The notes beneath the pieces were generated by a model that was not told where the DNA came from, did no database searches, and saw only the letters and a program-made list of their open reading frames with translations. From positions 24,633-32,383 of the forward strand of contig PAMR01000017.1 in NCBI GenBank assembly GCA_002708205.1: DNA of 7,751 nucleotides, read 5' to 3'. The position numbers were made by a program, and so were the translations under genes. Origin of the DNA: Gammaproteobacteria bacterium (lineage in GTDB: Bacteria; Pseudomonadota; Gammaproteobacteria; Pseudomonadales; Azotimanducaceae). This document shows positions 6,812-7,751 of the stretch, one piece after another. The first letter of the stretch is position 1; each line of letters opens with the position of its first letter.

Positions 6812-7654
6812 TATGCACTCGAGAAAGACCGATGGAATCCCCGTCAAGCTGATCCTCCACAAGACCCGTGCATCGTCGGGGCCGGTCGCCTGACCGATTG
6901 GGCTCGCTTTGTGCATCGTCGTCGGGTTGTCCCACATAAGAATGTCCCCAACGCGGTGATGGTGCGAATTCAGAAAACGCGGTGCTAACGCATGATCGCA
7001 GAGTGATTCCAGTAGCCGCTTAGCTGCAGCGTCCGACATCCCGCGAATGCCCTGGCTGCTTCCGGAAATCCCGTAAAGGGTTTTACGTTTGGTGATGGGA
7101 TGCCGTCGAACCAGCGGATGGTGAACGGTTCGATAGTCCCAGTCTTTCAAGATAGGTGGCGCGTGTTCTTCCTGCCTGGCAACAATAGAAACGCCACGGC
7201 GGTGTACGACCTCCATCTCGTCGATCTCGCTCCTGATACTTTCAGACAGCGCGTCGTATGCACCCGCCATGTCGCAAAAGTGGGTCTGACCGCCAGACGA
7301 TGGGGCCGCGATCGAGTAAAGCATGGTGACGCTCGCAAGCGGACTCGTGAACGATTGATCCGTGTGCCAATGGGCTGCGCTGTGCTTCGTCTTCTTTATG
7401 TTCTCTCGCAGGTTGTCGACCGGGATAATCTCGGGGTACGCCACCTTGTCGGGGATCAGCAGCAAGGGATCACCGATACGCCGCGCGAAGTCGACATATT
7501 CGACCTCGGTCAGACCGCCAGTCCGCAGGACGGCGATGCGATTCGTGTAGAGCGCAAACAGCAGCTCTCGTAGCTCGTCGTCCGACATCGTCGCGACATC
7601 GGGATCGGCGACCTCAACCCCAAAGTTTCCCGATAACGCTCGAGTGTAGTTCAT
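6794..7654 (-). CDS. TauD/TfdA family Fe(II)/2-oxoglutarate-dependent dioxygenase
   Basis: 286 residues, close to the usual 280-300. The ATG follows an almost ideal ribosome binding site, AAAAGGAGGT (complement of 7661-7670). The iron-binding facial triad is complete: His97 and Asp99 in HWHTDQSF and His248 in NPTTMHKA. Thr124 in GGQTHF and Arg267 (with Arg263) in RVLWR match the 2-oxoglutarate-binding positions of TauD. The stretch VHHPLVRRHPITKRKTLY (177-194) is typical of this family. There is no signal peptide, so it is cytoplasmic. Such enzymes couple decarboxylation of 2-oxoglutarate to succinate with hydroxylation of a co-substrate, often a sulfonate, an aryloxy acid or another small carboxylate. 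The substrate cannot be told from sequence, so no symbol is given. The divergent-length gap to the tannase-family gene suggests its own transcription unit. Confidence 0.9.
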   Translation of the reverse strand: MNYTRALSGNFGVEVADPDVATMSDDELRELLFALYTNRIAVLRTGGLTEVEYVDFARRIGDPLLLIPDKVAYPEIIPVDNLRENIKKTKHSAAHWHTDQSFTSPLASVTMLYSIAAPSSGGQTHFCDMAGAYDALSESIRSEIDEMEVVHRRGVSIVARQEEHAPPILKDWDYRTVHHPLVRRHPITKRKTLYGISGSSQGIRGMSDAAAKRLLESLCDHALAPRFLNSHHHRVGDILMWDNPTTMHKASPIGQATGPDDARVLWRISLTGIPSVFLECIDEEGA

Positions 7655-7660
7655 CGCCCA

Positions 7661-7670
7661 ACCTCCTTTT
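7661..7670 (-). promoter_or_regulatory. Strong Shine-Dalgarno of the dioxygenase gene
   Basis: The minus strand reads AAAAGGAGGT, with GGAGG seven bases from the ATG at 7654. This is near-maximal complementarity to the 16S rRNA 3' end and fixes the start codon. Confidence 0.8.
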
Positions 7671-7689
7671 CACGCAACGAGCTTATCAC

Positions 7690-7722
7690 GCGGTTCGAAA
7701 GGTGCGGGCTCCACCGAACCGC
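7690..7722. repeat. Inverted repeat just upstream of the dioxygenase gene
   Basis: GCGGTTCG (7690-7697) and CGAACCGC (7715-7722) are perfect 8-bp inverted arms. A second short arm pair, GGTG (7701-7704) and CACC (7712-7715), can extend the stem with a bulge. It ends about 20 bp upstream of the Shine-Dalgarno, so it may be an operator at the promoter or a stem-loop in the 5' leader. The promoter itself could not be placed. Confidence 0.4.
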
Positions 7723-7751
7723 AAGATAGGCGGCGCTCTCGGGTTAGGTGC

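Noticed and set aside
7100..7573. 157-codon plus-strand open frame
   Set aside because: Fully antisense to the dioxygenase, which has intact catalytic residues and a strong ribosome binding site.

Overview
The window reads as chromosomal DNA of a Gram-negative bacterium, most likely a (marine-type) proteobacterium. That assignment is inferred from three things: a large exported DUF5916-type predicted outer-membrane protein, an RnfD/NqrB-like inner-membrane protein, and a secreted tannase-type esterase beside a TauD/TfdA dioxygenase. No rRNA or tRNA gene, CRISPR array, transposase or integrase was seen.

Layout. The left half (about 1-4764) carries two plus-strand genes. The first is an 882-residue protein with a CBM9-like N-terminal domain and a DUF5916 body. 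After a 213-bp gap with a probable terminator and a promoter-like region comes a 630-residue membrane protein. It joins an RnfD/NqrB-like core to a C-terminal region of seven cysteine-paired Sel1/Hcp-like repeats. A 10-codon leader ORF ends on an ATGA overlap with its start codon. The right half (4921-7654) carries two minus-strand genes: a tannase/feruloyl-esterase-family hydrolase (497 residues, complete CS-D-HC catalytic set and calcium site) and, 379 bp upstream of it, a TauD/TfdA-type Fe(II)/2-oxoglutarate dioxygenase (286 residues, complete metal triad). The halves converge at about 4765-4920, where a UUCG-capped hairpin lies. Sampled lines of the left half are AT-richer (37-42% GC in three of four 60-base lines counted) than those of the right half (60-62% in two lines).

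How the genes may work together. The right half looks like part of a catabolic region: an exported esterase that would release aromatic or other acids, and a cytoplasmic dioxygenase of a family that often oxidises small acids. Each has its own ribosome binding site and palindrome-containing upstream DNA, so they are probably separate transcription units. The left half concerns the cell envelope. The RnfD-like/Sel1 fusion is the least ordinary item: the electron-transport core has no partner subunits in view and no recognisable S/T-G-A-T flavinylation motif, and it carries a predicted periplasmic disulfide-linked repeat domain.
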